NCBI GenBank assembly: GCA_964035575.1 | Contig: OZ037879.1 | Span: forward strand, 806,001 to 870,000 | DNA: 64,000 bases | Direction: 5' to 3' | Origin: Rhynchopus sp. YZ270_cl-10 | Lineage: Eukaryota > Euglenozoa > Diplonemea > Diplonemida > Diplonemidae | Part shown: one piece after another, positions 31,076-44,200 of the stretch | Position numbering within the stretch: the first letter of the stretch is position 1 | How the letters are laid out: each line of letters begins with the position of its first letter | Position numbers and translations under genes: made by a program | Notes under the pieces: model-generated | Seen by the model: only the letters and a program-made list of their open reading frames with translations | Databases searched by the model: none | What the model was told of the DNA's origin: nothing

Positions 31076-33934
31076 TCACAGATAGATGAAGTCATGGGGG
31101 TTTGATCGCCTTGCATGCTCAAGGGCAAGTTGTGTGTCTGCAGCAGTGCGTCTGCTCTCTACGAGCTCAGCAGCTTGGGCAGACACAATACGTTTGTACT
31201 TGTCGACGATACCCTTGACGATAAGTTTGTGCTTGTCGACTTCGGCACGAGCCTCGCACAGGAGTGCCATGAGGTCCTCTTGCATGGGTGGTGGTTCCGG
31301 GTGTGTGAAGGACACAGCATGTGGGTCTGGTGTCACCCTGTTAACCTTCGTCTTCCGGTCGACCTCTGCATACCACCGCTCCCGGCAGTACAGCCAGATG
31401 TCCAGAAGGAACTTCAGCACAGCCGCATTCCCCACCCACTCGCCAAGGTTCTCCCCCACATCCACCAGCGCCTCGTTCTCCTGCGACACCCCCAGAAACG
31501 CAACCACAGCAAACGCAAACTCAAGCAGCCCAAGCAACACCTCCACCCAGTTCTCCACCCACCGTGAGAACGGCTTGTCTTTCAGCACGGTGGCAGTCCA
31601 GATCAGCGGCATGCAGGTAATAAGCCCCGCCCGGCCTGCACAGTTCACAAGCGTCTGTGGGTTCCACCCAAAGAGAACGCCGATGGAGCCCGTGAAGATG
31701 AGCTGTATGGCGAAGTACTCGCTGTGCTCAAAGCGGTACCCGTCGAAGACACAGGCAGACGCACGCAGCGCATGTGTCGGTGTCTGTTCACGCCACTCCC
31801 ACCGTGCGGCGACGTACCGATCCAGCCAGCGCGTCGCCGGCACAGCAGCAGTGACGTATGTCTTCCGAGCACGATTTGCCAGCCACAGCAGCCATGCAAT
31901 CACCCCTGCAGACAGCAGCAGAATGCCCATGCCCACACCCAGATCGGCGTGGCTTCCGTGAAGCACCAACGCAGTGGCGCCTTGCATGATAGGCGTCCAC
32001 AGCAGCTCCAACACAAGGCACACCACCGGGACAGGCATTGCACGGAGAGAGGCCAGCACACCTGGCGTGCCGTACACACTGCTGTGCACCAAGGCTCCGA
32101 GGCACGTCGTCAGGATGAGCATGGTGATGATCACGGTGTTCCCGATGGCAGCACCACGTTCCTCGCGGAGTGTGTCTCTGCCGATTCTGAGCTGCGAGGG
32201 GCTCAGGACAAACGGCGTCGGTGTTGCCGTGTTGCGTGGGCACTCCAGCATGCGGAGGTACATCTGTGCACGCGCCACACGCGACAGGCCGTGCGACGTC
32301 ATGGTGAACGACCCCGTCACCACCGTCGTCGCCAAGGCACCACCAGTCACCCCTGTAGCCGTTGCGGTTGTGGTCCACTCTGTGTACTCCTCCAACACTG
32401 CGCTCCCATCATCGGGCTGGCTCAGCAGCGGCTGCGGTGTGAGTGTTGTCAGTGTCGGTGCCGGTGTGTCCGGTGGAGCTGTCTGCAGCGGGGTCGTGGT
32501 GGGCGCAGTTGTAGGAGCAGCCGTCTTTGGGGCAGGTGTGGCCGGAGGACGCGTGTGCCCCGGTGTCAGTGTAGAAGGCACAGCAGTGTCCGGTGCAGGT
32601 GTCTGCGGGGGAAGCGTCTCAGGGATGGCTGTGTCGGGTGCTGGCGTGGGTGGGGGCTGGGTGTTTCCTGGTGTGAGTGTAGATGGCAACGCAGTTTCTG
32701 GAGCTTCGGTTTTTGGCGCGTCTGTTGCAGGTGGGTCAGTTGCGGGTGGGTCAGTTGCAGGTGCGTCAGTTGCAGGTGGGTCTGTGGCAGGAGGATCTGT
32801 AGCAGGTGGGTCGGTTGCAGGTGGGTCAGTTGCAGGTGCGTCAGTTGCAGGTGGGTCTGTGGCAGGAGGATCTGTAGCAGGTGGATCAGTTGCAGGTGCG
32901 TCTGTATCGGGTGCGACTGTCATCGCAAACGGCGCCATGGTGTTCGGATTCTTCCACACACGCACCGACCCGTCCGCCGATCCACTAGCAATGAAGCGCA
33001 CATCCTTCGAGAACCGCACACTGCGGACCGCACTTGTGTGTCCCTTCATGTCGAGGATGAGGGTTAGCGAGCTGTCTGGCACCCACATCTTCACGTTGTT
33101 ATCCCCGTCACCTGCGGACACTATGTACGCACCGTTGGTCGAGTACGCAATGGAGTTCACCCACTCTGTATGCCCACGGAAGGTGGCCTCTGCTTTCTGC
33201 GTGGCGAGGTCCCAGATGATCACTGTCTTGTCCCTACTACCGCTTGCAACCTTTTTCCCATCTGGAGAGTAGGCCACAGTCATAACATGGTCTGTGTGCC
33301 CTGTCAGGGTAAACTCCACGGACTTGCTTGCCACATTCCACACGATGACGTCTGTACCACCACAGGACACTATGCGGGTGTCGTCTGGAGAGAACTCTAC
33401 ACCCCGCACCTGGCCTAACCCTGCCGGACCATGCCAGAGCACGTAGGCCACCGCACCAGAAGAAGTCCACACACGCACAGCGTTACCCGAATCCCCGGTC
33501 ACAATCTGCGTACCCCCACTCGAGAACGCGACACTTTTCACAGTGGCCCCACCACCAACAGAAACGGTCTGCTGCACGGTACCGTCACTGACACGCCATA
33601 TCTTGAGGGACGAATCAGTACCGCCAGTTGCCACAGTTGCCCCATCCGGTGAGTACCTCACAGCCCGCACCCAACCCTCCGCATCGCTCGAAAAGGACTG
33701 TACCTTATCTCCAGTCGACGTGTCTAACTCATGTAGGTCATATATTTCTTTGCCGTTCACAACTTTATAGCCTCCAGTTAAGAGACGCGTCCCAGAAGGG
33801 GAATAGTCGATGGCATAGACAAACTCTCCCGAGGGGACCCGGATCCCTCCCACGCAGTTCGGGTCGTCGCCACTATTGCAGGGAAGAAGGAGTTGTAGGT
33901 GTAACGAAACTGCCCACAAAGCGAGGATCGTCAT
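31076..33934 (-). CDS. multipass membrane protein with secreted WD40 propeller and Thr/Pro stalk
   Basis: A single exon of 952 codons starts at ATG 33,934. Residues 1-18 (MTILALWAVSLHLQLLLP) look like a signal peptide. Residues 35-328 hold seven WD40-type repeats, e.g. GHTDHVMTVAYSPDGKKVAS with WDL, and GHTSAVRSVRFSKDVRFIAS with VRVW, enough for one closed propeller. Residues 341-500 are a stalk of ATDPP/ATDAP repeats and PSTLTPG motifs, rich in potential O-glycosylation sites. About seven hydrophobic segments follow (approximately 596-618, 634-658, 667-687, 741-758, 763-782, 797-818, 838-850). The end (885-945) is a likely cytosolic coiled coil. The order implies a propeller outside the cell or in a vesicle lumen, unusual since most WD40 domains are cytosolic or nuclear. 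A receptor or adhesion role is inference; no known family is recognised for the membrane part. Confidence 0.88.
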   Translation of the reverse strand: MTILALWAVSLHLQLLLPCNSGDDPNCVGGIRVPSGEFVYAIDYSPSGTRLLTGGYKVVNGKEIYDLHELDTSTGDKVQSFSSDAEGWVRAVRYSPDGATVATGGTDSSLKIWRVSDGTVQQTVSVGGGATVKSVAFSSGGTQIVTGDSGNAVRVWTSSGAVAYVLWHGPAGLGQVRGVEFSPDDTRIVSCGGTDVIVWNVASKSVEFTLTGHTDHVMTVAYSPDGKKVASGSRDKTVIIWDLATQKAEATFRGHTEWVNSIAYSTNGAYIVSAGDGDNNVKMWVPDSSLTLILDMKGHTSAVRSVRFSKDVRFIASGSADGSVRVWKNPNTMAPFAMTVAPDTDAPATDPPATDPPATDPPATDAPATDPPATDPPATDPPATDPPATDAPATDPPATDPPATDAPKTEAPETALPSTLTPGNTQPPPTPAPDTAIPETLPPQTPAPDTAVPSTLTPGHTRPPATPAPKTAAPTTAPTTTPLQTAPPDTPAPTLTTLTPQPLLSQPDDGSAVLEEYTEWTTTATATGVTGGALATTVVTGSFTMTSHGLSRVARAQMYLRMLECPRNTATPTPFVLSPSQLRIGRDTLREERGAAIGNTVIITMLILTTCLGALVHSSVYGTPGVLASLRAMPVPVVCLVLELLWTPIMQGATALVLHGSHADLGVGMGILLLSAGVIAWLLWLANRARKTYVTAAVPATRWLDRYVAARWEWREQTPTHALRASACVFDGYRFEHSEYFAIQLIFTGSIGVLFGWNPQTLVNCAGRAGLITCMPLIWTATVLKDKPFSRWVENWVEVLLGLLEFAFAVVAFLGVSQENEALVDVGENLGEWVGNAAVLKFLLDIWLYCRERWYAEVDRKTKVNRVTPDPHAVSFTHPEPPPMQEDLMALLCEARAEVDKHKLIVKGIVDKYKRIVSAQAAELVESRRTAADTQLALEHARRSNPHDFIYL
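32697..32914 (-). repeat. coding minisatellite for the ATDPP stalk
   Basis: About fourteen 15-bp units of the GTTGCAGGTGGGTCA type (plus strand) encode ATDPP or ATDAP within the WD40 membrane protein. The unit length keeps frame, so unit gain and loss would change stalk length without breaking the protein. Confidence 0.85.
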
Positions 33935-34353
33935 AAAAGAGTAGTTGACAACGTGCTAAAACACGTCTGAGTCGAGCTCATGCAAAGGATGTGTACGTGG
34001 GTTGTATTTAAAAGGGCACCCCTACTCCCACATCTCCTGAACAGTGTGGTTGTTTTGGGGGTGTTAAGGAGGCAGGAGGGAAATGCATGAGAGTTAGGCA
34101 GGAAGTGAGATACGTCAGCAGAGATCAGGAGGTGCGTTCAAGATGCAAGACGAATCTAATAAAAAAACCGTCATGAATTTAGTTAAACCAGTTGACAGTA
34201 CCTCACACTTTTCTGTATAATAAACAAACCAAGAGAATAATAGAAAAGTAAATTCTAGAAAATACTTGTGTTTTCTAGTTTATAAAGACTGCTGTTCCGG
34301 CCACCCTCAGTCCCTCCCTCAGTCCCCTGGCTATCCCCCTCCCCCCTGCTAGA
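33935..34353. other. upstream region of the WD40 gene, up to the satellite
   Basis: This 420-bp gap should hold the promoter. It includes an inverted repeat CTAGAAAA...TTTTCTAG (about 34,255-34,278) that begins TTCTAGAA, formally a heat-shock-element core, but one match of this length is weak evidence. Confidence 0.35.
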
Positions 34354-36960
34354 TCCGACCAAAAACCGGACCAAAACGCATGCAAAAGAACGCGACCAAA
34401 ACAGCGCGTTGAAACGCGTGCAAAAGGGCGCGACCAAAACAGCGAGTTTAAACGCATGCAAAAGAACACGACCAAAACAGCGCGTTGAAACGCGTGCAAA
34501 AGAACGCGACCAAAACAGCGCGTTGAAACGCATGCAAAAGAACGCGATCAAAACAGCCCGTTGAAACGCGTGCAAAAGGACGCGATCAAAACAGCGCGTT
34601 GAAACGCGTGCAAAAGGGCGCGACCAAAACAGCGCGTTGAAACGCGTGCAAAAGAACGCGACCAAAACAGCGAGTTTAAACGCATGCAAAAGAACGCGAT
34701 CAAAACAGCCCGTTGAAACGCGTGCAAAAGAACGCGACCAAAACAGCGCGTTGAAACGCATGCAAAAGAACGCGACCAAAACAGCGCGTTGAAACGCGTG
34801 CAAAAGAACGCGACCAAAACAGCGCGTTGAAACGCATGCAAAAGAACGCGATCAAAACAGCCCGTTAAAACGCGTGCAAAAGAACGCGACCAAAACAGCG
34901 CGTTGAAACGCATGCAAAAGAACGCGATCAAAACAGCGCGTTGAAACGCGTGCAAAAGAACGCGACCAAAACAGCGCGTTGAAACGCATGCAAAAGAACG
35001 CGACCAAAACAGCGCGTTGAAACGCATGCAAAAGAACGCGATCAAAACAGCCCGTTGAAACGCGTGCAAAAGGACGCGATCAAAACAGCGCGTTGAAACG
35101 CGTGCAAAAGAACACGACCAAAACAGCGCGTTGAAACGCGTGCAAAAGAACGCGACCAAAACAGCGAGTTTAAACGCATGCAAAAGAACGCGATCAAAAC
35201 AGCCCGTTGAAACGCGTGCAAAAGAACGCGACCAAAACAGCGCGTTGAAACGCATGCAAAAGAACGCGACCAAAACAGCGCGTTGAAACGCGTGCAAAAG
35301 AACGCGACCAAAACAGCGCGTTGAAACGCATGCAAAAGAACGCGATCAAAACAGCCCGTTAAAACGCGTGCAAAAGAACGCGACCAAAACAGCGCGTTGA
35401 AACGCATGCAAAAGAACGCGATCAAAACAGCGCGTTGAAACGCGTGCAAAAGAACGCGACCAAAACAGCGCGTTGAAACGCATGCAAAAGAACGCGACCA
35501 AAACAGCGCGTTGAAACGCATGCAAAAGAACGCGATCAAAACAGCCCGTTGAAACGCGTGCAAAAGAACGCGACCAAAACAGCGCGTTGAAACGCATGCA
35601 AAAGAACGCGATCAAAACAGCGCGTTGAAACGCGTGCAAAAGAACGCGACCAAAACAGCGCGTTGAAACGCATGCAAAAGAACGCGATCAAAACAGCGCG
35701 TTGAAACGCGTGCAAAAGAACGCGACCAAAACAGCGCGTTGAAACGCGTGCAAAAGAACGCGACCAAAACAGCGCGTTGAAACGCATGCAAAAGAACGCG
35801 ATCAAAACAGCCCGTTGAAACGCGTGCAAAAGAACGCGACCAAAACAGCGCGTTGAAACGCATGCAAAAGAACGCGATCAAAACAGCCCGTTGAAACGCG
35901 TGCAAAAGAACGCGACCAAAACAGCGCGTTGAAACGCGTGCAAAAGAACGCGACCAAAACAGCGCGTTGAAACGCATGCAAAAGAACGCGACCAAAACAG
36001 CGCGTTGAAACGCATGCAAAAGAACGCGATCAAAACAGCCCGTTGAAACGCGTGCAAAAGAACGCGACCAAAACAGCGCGTTGAAACGCGTGCAAAAGAA
36101 CGCGACCAAAACAGCGCGTTGAAACGCATGCAAAAGGACACGACCAAAACAGCGCGTTGAAACGCGTGCAAAAGAACGCGATCAAAACAGCGCGTTGAAA
36201 CGCATGCAAAAGAACGCGATCAAAACAGCCCGTTGAAACGCGTGCAAAAGAACGCGACCAAAACAGCGCGTTGAAACGCATGCAAAAGGACACGACCAAA
36301 ACAGCGCGTTGAAACGCGTGCAAAAGAACGCGATCAAAACAGCGCGTTGAAACGCATGCAAAAGAACGCGACCAAAACAGCGCGTTGAAACGCGTGCAAA
36401 AGAACGCGACCAAAACAGCGCGTTGAAACGCATGCAAAAGAACGCGATCAAAACAGCGCGTTGAAACGCGTGCAAAAGAACGCGATCAAAACAGCGCGTT
36501 GAAACGCGTGCAAAAGAACGCGATCAAAACAGCGCGTTGAAACGCATGCAAAAGAACGCGATCAAAACAGCGCGTTGAAACGCGTGCAAAAGAACGCGAT
36601 CAAAACAGCGCGTTGAAACGCATGCAAAAGAACGCGATCAAAACAGCCCGTTGAAACGCGTGCAAAAGAACGCGATCAAAACAGCGCGTTGAAACGCGTG
36701 CAAAAGAACGCGATCAAAACAGCGCGTTGAAACGCATGCAAAAGAACGCGATCAAAACAGCCCGTTGAAACGCGTGCAAAAGAACGCGACCAAAACAGCG
36801 CGTTGAAACGCGTGCAAAAGAACGCGACCAAAACAGCGCGTTGAAACGCATGCAAAAGAACGCGATCAAAACAGCGCGTTGAAACGCGTGCAAAAGAACG
36901 CGACCAAAACAGCGCGTTGAAACGCATGCAAAAGGACACGACCAAAACAGCGCGTTGAAA

Positions 36961-39900
36961 CGCGTGCAAAACAACGCGATCAAAACAGCGCGTTGAAACG
37001 CATGCAAAAGAACGCGACCAAAACAGCGCGTTGAAACGCGTGCAAAAGAACGCGATCAAAACAGCGCGTTGAAACGCATGCAAAAGAACGCGATCAAAAC
37101 AGCCCGTTGAAACGCATGCAAAAGAACACGACCAAAACAGCGCGTTGAAACGCATGCAAAAGAACGCGATCAAAACAGCGCGTTGAAACGCGTGCAAAAG
37201 AACGCGATCAAAACAGCGCGTTGAAACGCATGCAAAAGAACACGACCAAAACAGCGCGTTGAAACGCGTGCAAAAGAACGCGACCAAAACAGCGCGTTGA
37301 AACACGTGCAAAAGAACGCGATCAAAACAGCGCGTTGAAACGCGTGCAAAAGAACGCGATCAAAACAGCGCGTTGAAACGCATGCAAAAGAACGCGACCA
37401 AAACAGCGCGTTGAAACGCGTGCAAAAGAACGCGATCAAAACAGCGCGTTGAAACGCGTGCAAAAGGACGCGATCAAAACAGCGCGTTGAAACGCATGCA
37501 AAAGAACGCGATCAAAACAGCGCGTTGAAACGCGTGCAAAAGGACGCGACCAAAACAGCGCGTTGAAACGCATGCAAAAGAACGCGATCAAAACAGCGCG
37601 TTGAAACGCGTGCAAAAGAACGCGACCAAAACAGCGCGTTGAAACGCGTGCAAAAGAACGCGACCAAAACAGCGCGTTGAAACGCGTGCAAAAGAACGCG
37701 ATCCAAACAGCGCGTTGAAACGCATGCAAAAGAACGAGACCAAAACAGCGCGTTGAAACGCATGCAAAAGAACGCGATCAAAACAGCGCGTTGAAACGCG
37801 TGCAAAAGAACGCGATCAAAACAGCGCGTTGAAACGCGTGCAAAAGGACGCGACCAAAACAGCGCGTTGAAACGCGTGCAAAAGGACGCGACCAAAACAG
37901 CGCGTTGAAACGCATGCAAAAGGACGCGACCAAAACAGCGCGTTGAAACGCATGCAAAAGAACGCGACCAAAACAGCGCGTTGAAACGCATGCAAAAGAA
38001 TGCGACCAAAACAGCGCGTTGAAACGCGTGCAAAAGAACGCGATCCAAACAGCGCGTTGAAACGCATGCAAAAGAACGCGATCAAAACAGCCCGTTGAAA
38101 CGCATGCAAAAGAACACGACCAAAACAGCGCGTTGAAACGCATGCAAAAGAACGCGATCAAAACAGCGCGTTGAAACGCATGCAAAAGAACGCGATCAAA
38201 ACAGCCCGTTGAAACGCGTGCAAAAGAACGCGATCAAAACAGCGCGTTGAAACGCATGCAAAAGAACGCGATCAAAACAGCCCGTTGAAACGCGTGCAAA
38301 AGAACGCGATCAAAACAGCGCGTTGAAACGCATGCAAAAGAACGCGACCAAAACAGCGCGTTGAAACGCGTGCAAAAGAACGCGACCAAAACAGCGCGTT
38401 GAAACGCGTGCAAAAGAACGCGATCCAAACAGCGCGTTGAAACGCATGCAAAAGAACGCGACCAAAACAGCGCGTTGAAACGCATGCAAAAGAACGCGAT
38501 CAAAACAGCGCGTTGAAACGCGTGCAAAAGAACGCGATCAAAACAGCGCGTTGAAACGCGTGCAAAAGGACGCGACCAAAACAGCGCGTTGAAACGAATG
38601 CAAAAGAACGCGATCAAAACAGCGCGTTGAAACGCGTGCAAAAGAACGCGACCAAAACAGCGCGTTGAAACGCGTGCAAAAGAACGCGAGCCAAACAGCG
38701 CGTTGAAACGCATGCAAAAGAACGCGACCAAAACAGCGCGTTGAAACGCATGCAAAAGAACGCGATCAAAACAGCGCGTTGAAACGCGTGCAAAAGAACG
38801 CGATCAAAACAGCGCGTTGAAACGCGTGCAAAAGGACGCGACCAAAACAGCGCGTTGAAACGCATGCAAAAGGACGCGACCAAAACAGCGCGTTGAAACG
38901 CATGCAAAAGAACGCGACCAAAACAGCGCGTTGAAACGCATGCAAAAGAATGCGACCAAAACAGCGCGTTGAAACGCGTGCAAAAGAACGCGATCCAAAC
39001 AGCGCGTTGAAACGCATGCAAAAGAACGCGACCAAAACAGCGCGTTGAAACGCATGCAAAAGAACGCGACCAAAACAGCGCGTTGAAACGCATGCAAAAG
39101 GACGCGACCAAAACAGCGCGTTGAAACGCATGCAAAAGAACGCGACCAAAACAGCGCGTTGAAACGCATGCAAAAGAACGCGACCAAAACAGCGCGTTGA
39201 AACGCGTGCAAAAGAACGCGATCAAAACAGCGCGTTGAAACGCATGCAAAAGAACGCGATCTAACAGCGCGTTGAAACGCGTGCAAAAGAACGCGACCAA
39301 AACAGCGCGTTGAAACGCGTGCAAAAGAACGCGACCAAAACAGCGCGTTGAAACGCATGCAAAAGAACACGACCAAAACAGCGCGTTGAAACGCATGCAA
39401 AAGAACGCGATCTAACAGCGCGTTGAAACGCGTGCAAAAGAACGCGACCAAAACAGCGCGTTGAAACGCGTGCAAAAGAACGCGACCAAAACAGCGCGTT
39501 GAAACGCATGCAAAAGAACGCGACCAAAACAGCGCGTTGAAACGCATGCAAAAGAACACGACCAAAACAGCGCGTTGAAACGCATGCAAAAGAACGCGAT
39601 CTAACAGCGCGTTGAAACGCGTGCAAAAGAACGCGACCAAAACAGCGCGTTGAAACGCATGCAAAAGAACACGACCAAAACAGCGCGTTGAAACGCATGC
39701 AAAAGAACGCGACCAAAACAGCGCGTTGAAACGCATGCAAAAGAACACGACCAAAACAGCGCGTTGAAACGCGTGCAAAAGGACGCGATCAAAACAGCGC
39801 GTTGAAACGCGTGCAAAAGAACGCGATCAAAACAGCGCGTTGAAACGCGTGCAAAAGAACGCGATCAAAACAGCGCGTTGAAACGCATGCAAAAGAACGC

Positions 39901-41212
39901 GACCAAAACAGCGCGTTGAAACGCATGCAAAAGAACGCGACCAAAACAGCGCGTTGAAACGCGTGCAAAAGAACGCGACCAAAACAGCGCGTTGAAACGC
40001 ATGCAAAAGAACGCGATCAAAACAGCCCGTTGAAACGCGTGCAAAAGAACGCGACCAAAACAGCGCGTTGAAACGCATGCAAAAGAACGCGATCAAAACA
40101 GCCCGTTGAAACGCGTGCAAAAGAACGCGACCAAAACAGCGCGTTGAAACGCATGCAAAAGAACGCGACCAAAACAGCGCGTTGAAACGCATGCAAAAGA
40201 ACGCGATCAAAACAGCCCGTTGAAACGCGTGCAAAAGAACGCGACCAAAACAGCGCGTTGAAACGCGTGCAAAAGAACGCGATCAAAACAGCGCGTTGAA
40301 ACGCATGCAAAAGAACGCGATCAAAACAGCGCGTTGAAACGCATGCAAAAGAACACGACCAAAACAGCGCGTTGAAACGCATGCAAAAGAACGCGATCTA
40401 ACAGCGCGTTGAAACGCGTGCAAAAGAACGCGACCAAAACAGCGCGTTGAAACGCGTGCAAAAGAACGCGACCAAAACAGCGCGTTGAAACGCGTGCAAA
40501 AGAACGCGACCAAAACAGCGCGTTGAAACGCATGCAAAAGAACGCGATCAAAACAGCCCGTTGAAACGCGTGCAAAAGAACGCGACCAAAACAGCGCGTT
40601 GAAACGCATGCAAAAGGACACGACCAAAACAGCGCGTTGAAACGCGTGCAAAAGAACGCGATCAAAACAGCGCGTTGAAACGCATGCAAAAGAACGCGAC
40701 CAAAACAGCGCGTTGAAACGCGTGCAAAAGAACGCGACCAAAACAGCGCGTTGAAACGCATGCAAAAGAACGCGATCAAAACAGCGCGTTGAAACGCGTG
40801 CAAAAGAACGCGATCAAAACAGCGCGTTGAAACGCGTGCAAAAGAACGCGATCAAAACAGCGCGTTGAAACGCATGCAAAAGAACGCGATCAAAACAGCC
40901 CGTTGAAACGCGTGCAAAAGAACGCGATCAAAACAGCGCGTTGAAACGCGTGCAAAAGAACGCGATCAAAACAGCGCGTTGAAACGCATGCAAAAGAACG
41001 CGATCAAAACAGCCCGTTGAAACGCGTGCAAAAGAACGCGACCAAAACAGCGCGTTGAAACGCGTGCAAAAGAACGCGACCAAAACAGCGCGTTGAAACG
41101 CATGCAAAAGAACGCGATCAAAACAGCGCGTTGAAACGCGTGCAAAAGAACGCGACCAAAACAGCGCGTTGAAACGCATGCAAAAGGACACGACCAAAAC
41201 AGCGCGTTGAAA
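36961..41212. repeat. higher-order repeat block 1 of the satellite
   Basis: The rare unit carrying GCAAAACAACG occurs at 36,961, 41,213, 45,542 and 52,151. The first spacing, 4252 bp, equals 112 units less four bases, matching four 37-bp units in the interval. Confidence 0.85.
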
Positions 41213-44200
41213 CGCGTGCAAAACAACGCGATCAAAACAGCGCGTTGAAACGCATGCAAAAGAACGCGACCAAAACAGCGCGTTGAAACGCGTGCAAAAG
41301 AACGCGATCAAAACAGCGCGTTGAAACGCATGCAAAAGAACGCGATCAAAACAGCCCGTTGAAACGCATGCAAAAGAACACGACCAAAACAGCGCGTTGA
41401 AACGCATGCAAAAGAACGCGATCAAAACAGCGCGTTGAAACGCATGCAAAAGAACGCGATCAAAACAGCCCGTTGAAACGCATGCAAAAGAACACGACCA
41501 AAACAGCGCGTTGAAACGCATGCAAAAGAACGCGACCAAAACAGCGCGTTGAAACGCATGCAAAAGAACGCGATCAAAACAGCGCGTTGAAACGCGTGCA
41601 AAAGAACGCGACCAAAACAGCGCGTTGAAACGCATGCAAAAGGACACGACCAAAACAGCGCGTTGAAACGCGTGCAAAAGAACGCGACCAAAACAGCGCG
41701 TTGAAACGCATGCAAAAGGACACGACCAAAACAGCGCGTTGAAACGCGTGCAAAAGAACGCGATCAAAACAGCGCGTTGAAACGCATGCAAAAGAACGCG
41801 ATCAAAACAGCCCGTTGAAACGCATGCAAAAGAACACGACCAAAACAGCGCGTTGAAACGCATGCAAAAGAACGCGATCAAAACAGCGCGTTGAAACGCG
41901 TGCAAAAGAACGCGATCAAAACAGCGCGTTGAAACGCATGCAAAAGAACACGACCAAAACAGCGCGTTGAAACGCGTGCAAAAGAACGCGACCAAAACAG
42001 CGCGTTGAAACACGTGCAAAAGAACGCGATCAAAACAGCGCGTTGAAACGCGTGCAAAAGAACGCGATCAAAACAGCGCGTTGAAACGCATGCAAAAGAA
42101 CGCGACCAAAACAGCGCGTTGAAACGCGTGCAAAAGAACGCGATCAAAACAGCGCGTTGAAACGCGTGCAAAAGGACGCGATCAAAACAGCGCGTTGAAA
42201 CGCATGCAAAAGAACGCGATCAAAACAGCGCGTTGAAACGCGTGCAAAAGGACGCGACCAAAACAGCGCGTTGAAACGCATGCAAAAGAACGCGACCAAA
42301 ACAGCGCGTTGAAACGCGTGCAAAAGAACGCGACCAAAACAGCGCGTTGAAACGCGTGCAAAAGAACGCGATCCAAACAGCGCGTTGAAACGCATGCAAA
42401 AGAACGAGACCAAAACAGCGCGTTGAAACGCATGCAAAAGAACGCGATCAAAACAGCGCGTTGAAACGCGTGCAAAAGAACGCGATCAAAACAGCGCGTT
42501 GAAACGCGTGCAAAAGGACGCGACCAAAACAGCGCGTTGAAACGCGTGCAAAAGGACGCGACCAAAACAGCGCGTTGAAACGCATGCAAAAGGACGCGAC
42601 CAAAACAGCGCGTTGAAACGCATGCAAAAGAACGCGACCAAAACAGCGCGTTGAAACGCATGAAAAAGAATGCGACCAAAACAGCGCGTTGAAACGCGTG
42701 CAAAAGAACGCGATCCAAACAGCGCGTTGAAACGCATGCAAAAGAACGCGATCAAAACAGCCCGTTGAAACGCATGCAAAAGAACACGACCAAAACAGCG
42801 CGTTGAAACGCATGCAAAAGAACGCGATCAAAACAGCGCGTTGAAACGCATGCAAAAGAACGCGATCAAAACAGCCCGTTGAAACGCGTGCAAAAGAACG
42901 CGATCAAAACAGCGCGTTGAAACGCATGCAAAAGAACGCGATCAAAACAGCCCGTTGAAACGCATGCAAAAGAACGCGACCAAAACAGCGCGTTGAAACG
43001 CGTGCAAAAGAACGCGACCAAAACAGCGCGTTGAAACGCGTGCAAAAGAACGCGATCCAAACAGCGCGTTGAAACGCATGCAAAAGAACGCGACCAAAAC
43101 AGCGCGTTGAAACGCATGCAAAAGAACGCGATCAAAACAGCGCGTTGAAACGCGTGCAAAAGAACGCGATCAAAACAGCGCGTTGAAACGCGTGCAAAAG
43201 GACGCGACCAAAACAGCGCGTTGAAACGAATGCAAAAGAACGCGATCAAAACAGCGCGTTGAAACGCGTGCAAAAGAACGCGACCAAAACAGCGCGTTGA
43301 AACGCGTGCAAAAGAACGCGAGCCAAACAGCGCGTTGAAACGCATGCAAAAGAACGCGACCAAAACAGCGCGTTGAAACGCATGCAAAAGAACGCGATCA
43401 AAACAGCGCGTTGAAACGCGTGCAAAAGAACGCGATCAAAACAGCGCGTTGAAACGCGTGCAAAAGGACGCGACCAAAACAGCGCGTTGAAACGCATGCA
43501 AAAGGACGCGACCAAAACAGCGCGTTGAAACGCATGCAAAAGAACGCGACCAAAACAGCGCGTTGAAACGCATGCAAAAGAATGCGACCAAAACAGCGCG
43601 TTGAAACGCGTGCAAAAGAACGCGATCCAAACAGCGCGTTGAAACGCATGCAAAAGAACGCGACCAAAACAGCGCGTTGAAACGCATGCAAAAGGACGCG
43701 ACCAAAACAGCGCGTTGAAACGCATGCAAAAGAACGCGACCAAAACAGCGCGTTGAAACGCATGCAAAAGAACGCGACCAAAACAGCGCGTTGAAACGCG
43801 TGCAAAAGAACGCGATCAAAACAGCGCGTTGAAACGCATGCAAAAGAACGCGATCTAACAGCGCGTTGAAACGCGTGCAAAAGAACGCGACCAAAACAGC
43901 GCGTTGAAACGCGTGCAAAAGAACGCGACCAAAACAGCGCGTTGAAACGCATGCAAAAGAACACGACCAAAACAGCGCGTTGAAACGCATGCAAAAGAAC
44001 GCGATCTAACAGCGCGTTGAAACGCGTGCAAAAGAACGCGACCAAAACAGCGCGTTGAAACGCGTGCAAAAGAACGCGACCAAAACAGCGCGTTGAAACG
44101 CATGCAAAAGAACGCGACCAAAACAGCGCGTTGAAACGCATGCAAAAGAACACGACCAAAACAGCGCGTTGAAACGCATGCAAAAGAACGCGATCTAACA

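Noticed and set aside
34255-34285. Heat-shock element in front of the WD40 gene
   Set aside because: Only one TTCTAGAA core is present; functional elements usually have three or more alternating GAA blocks.
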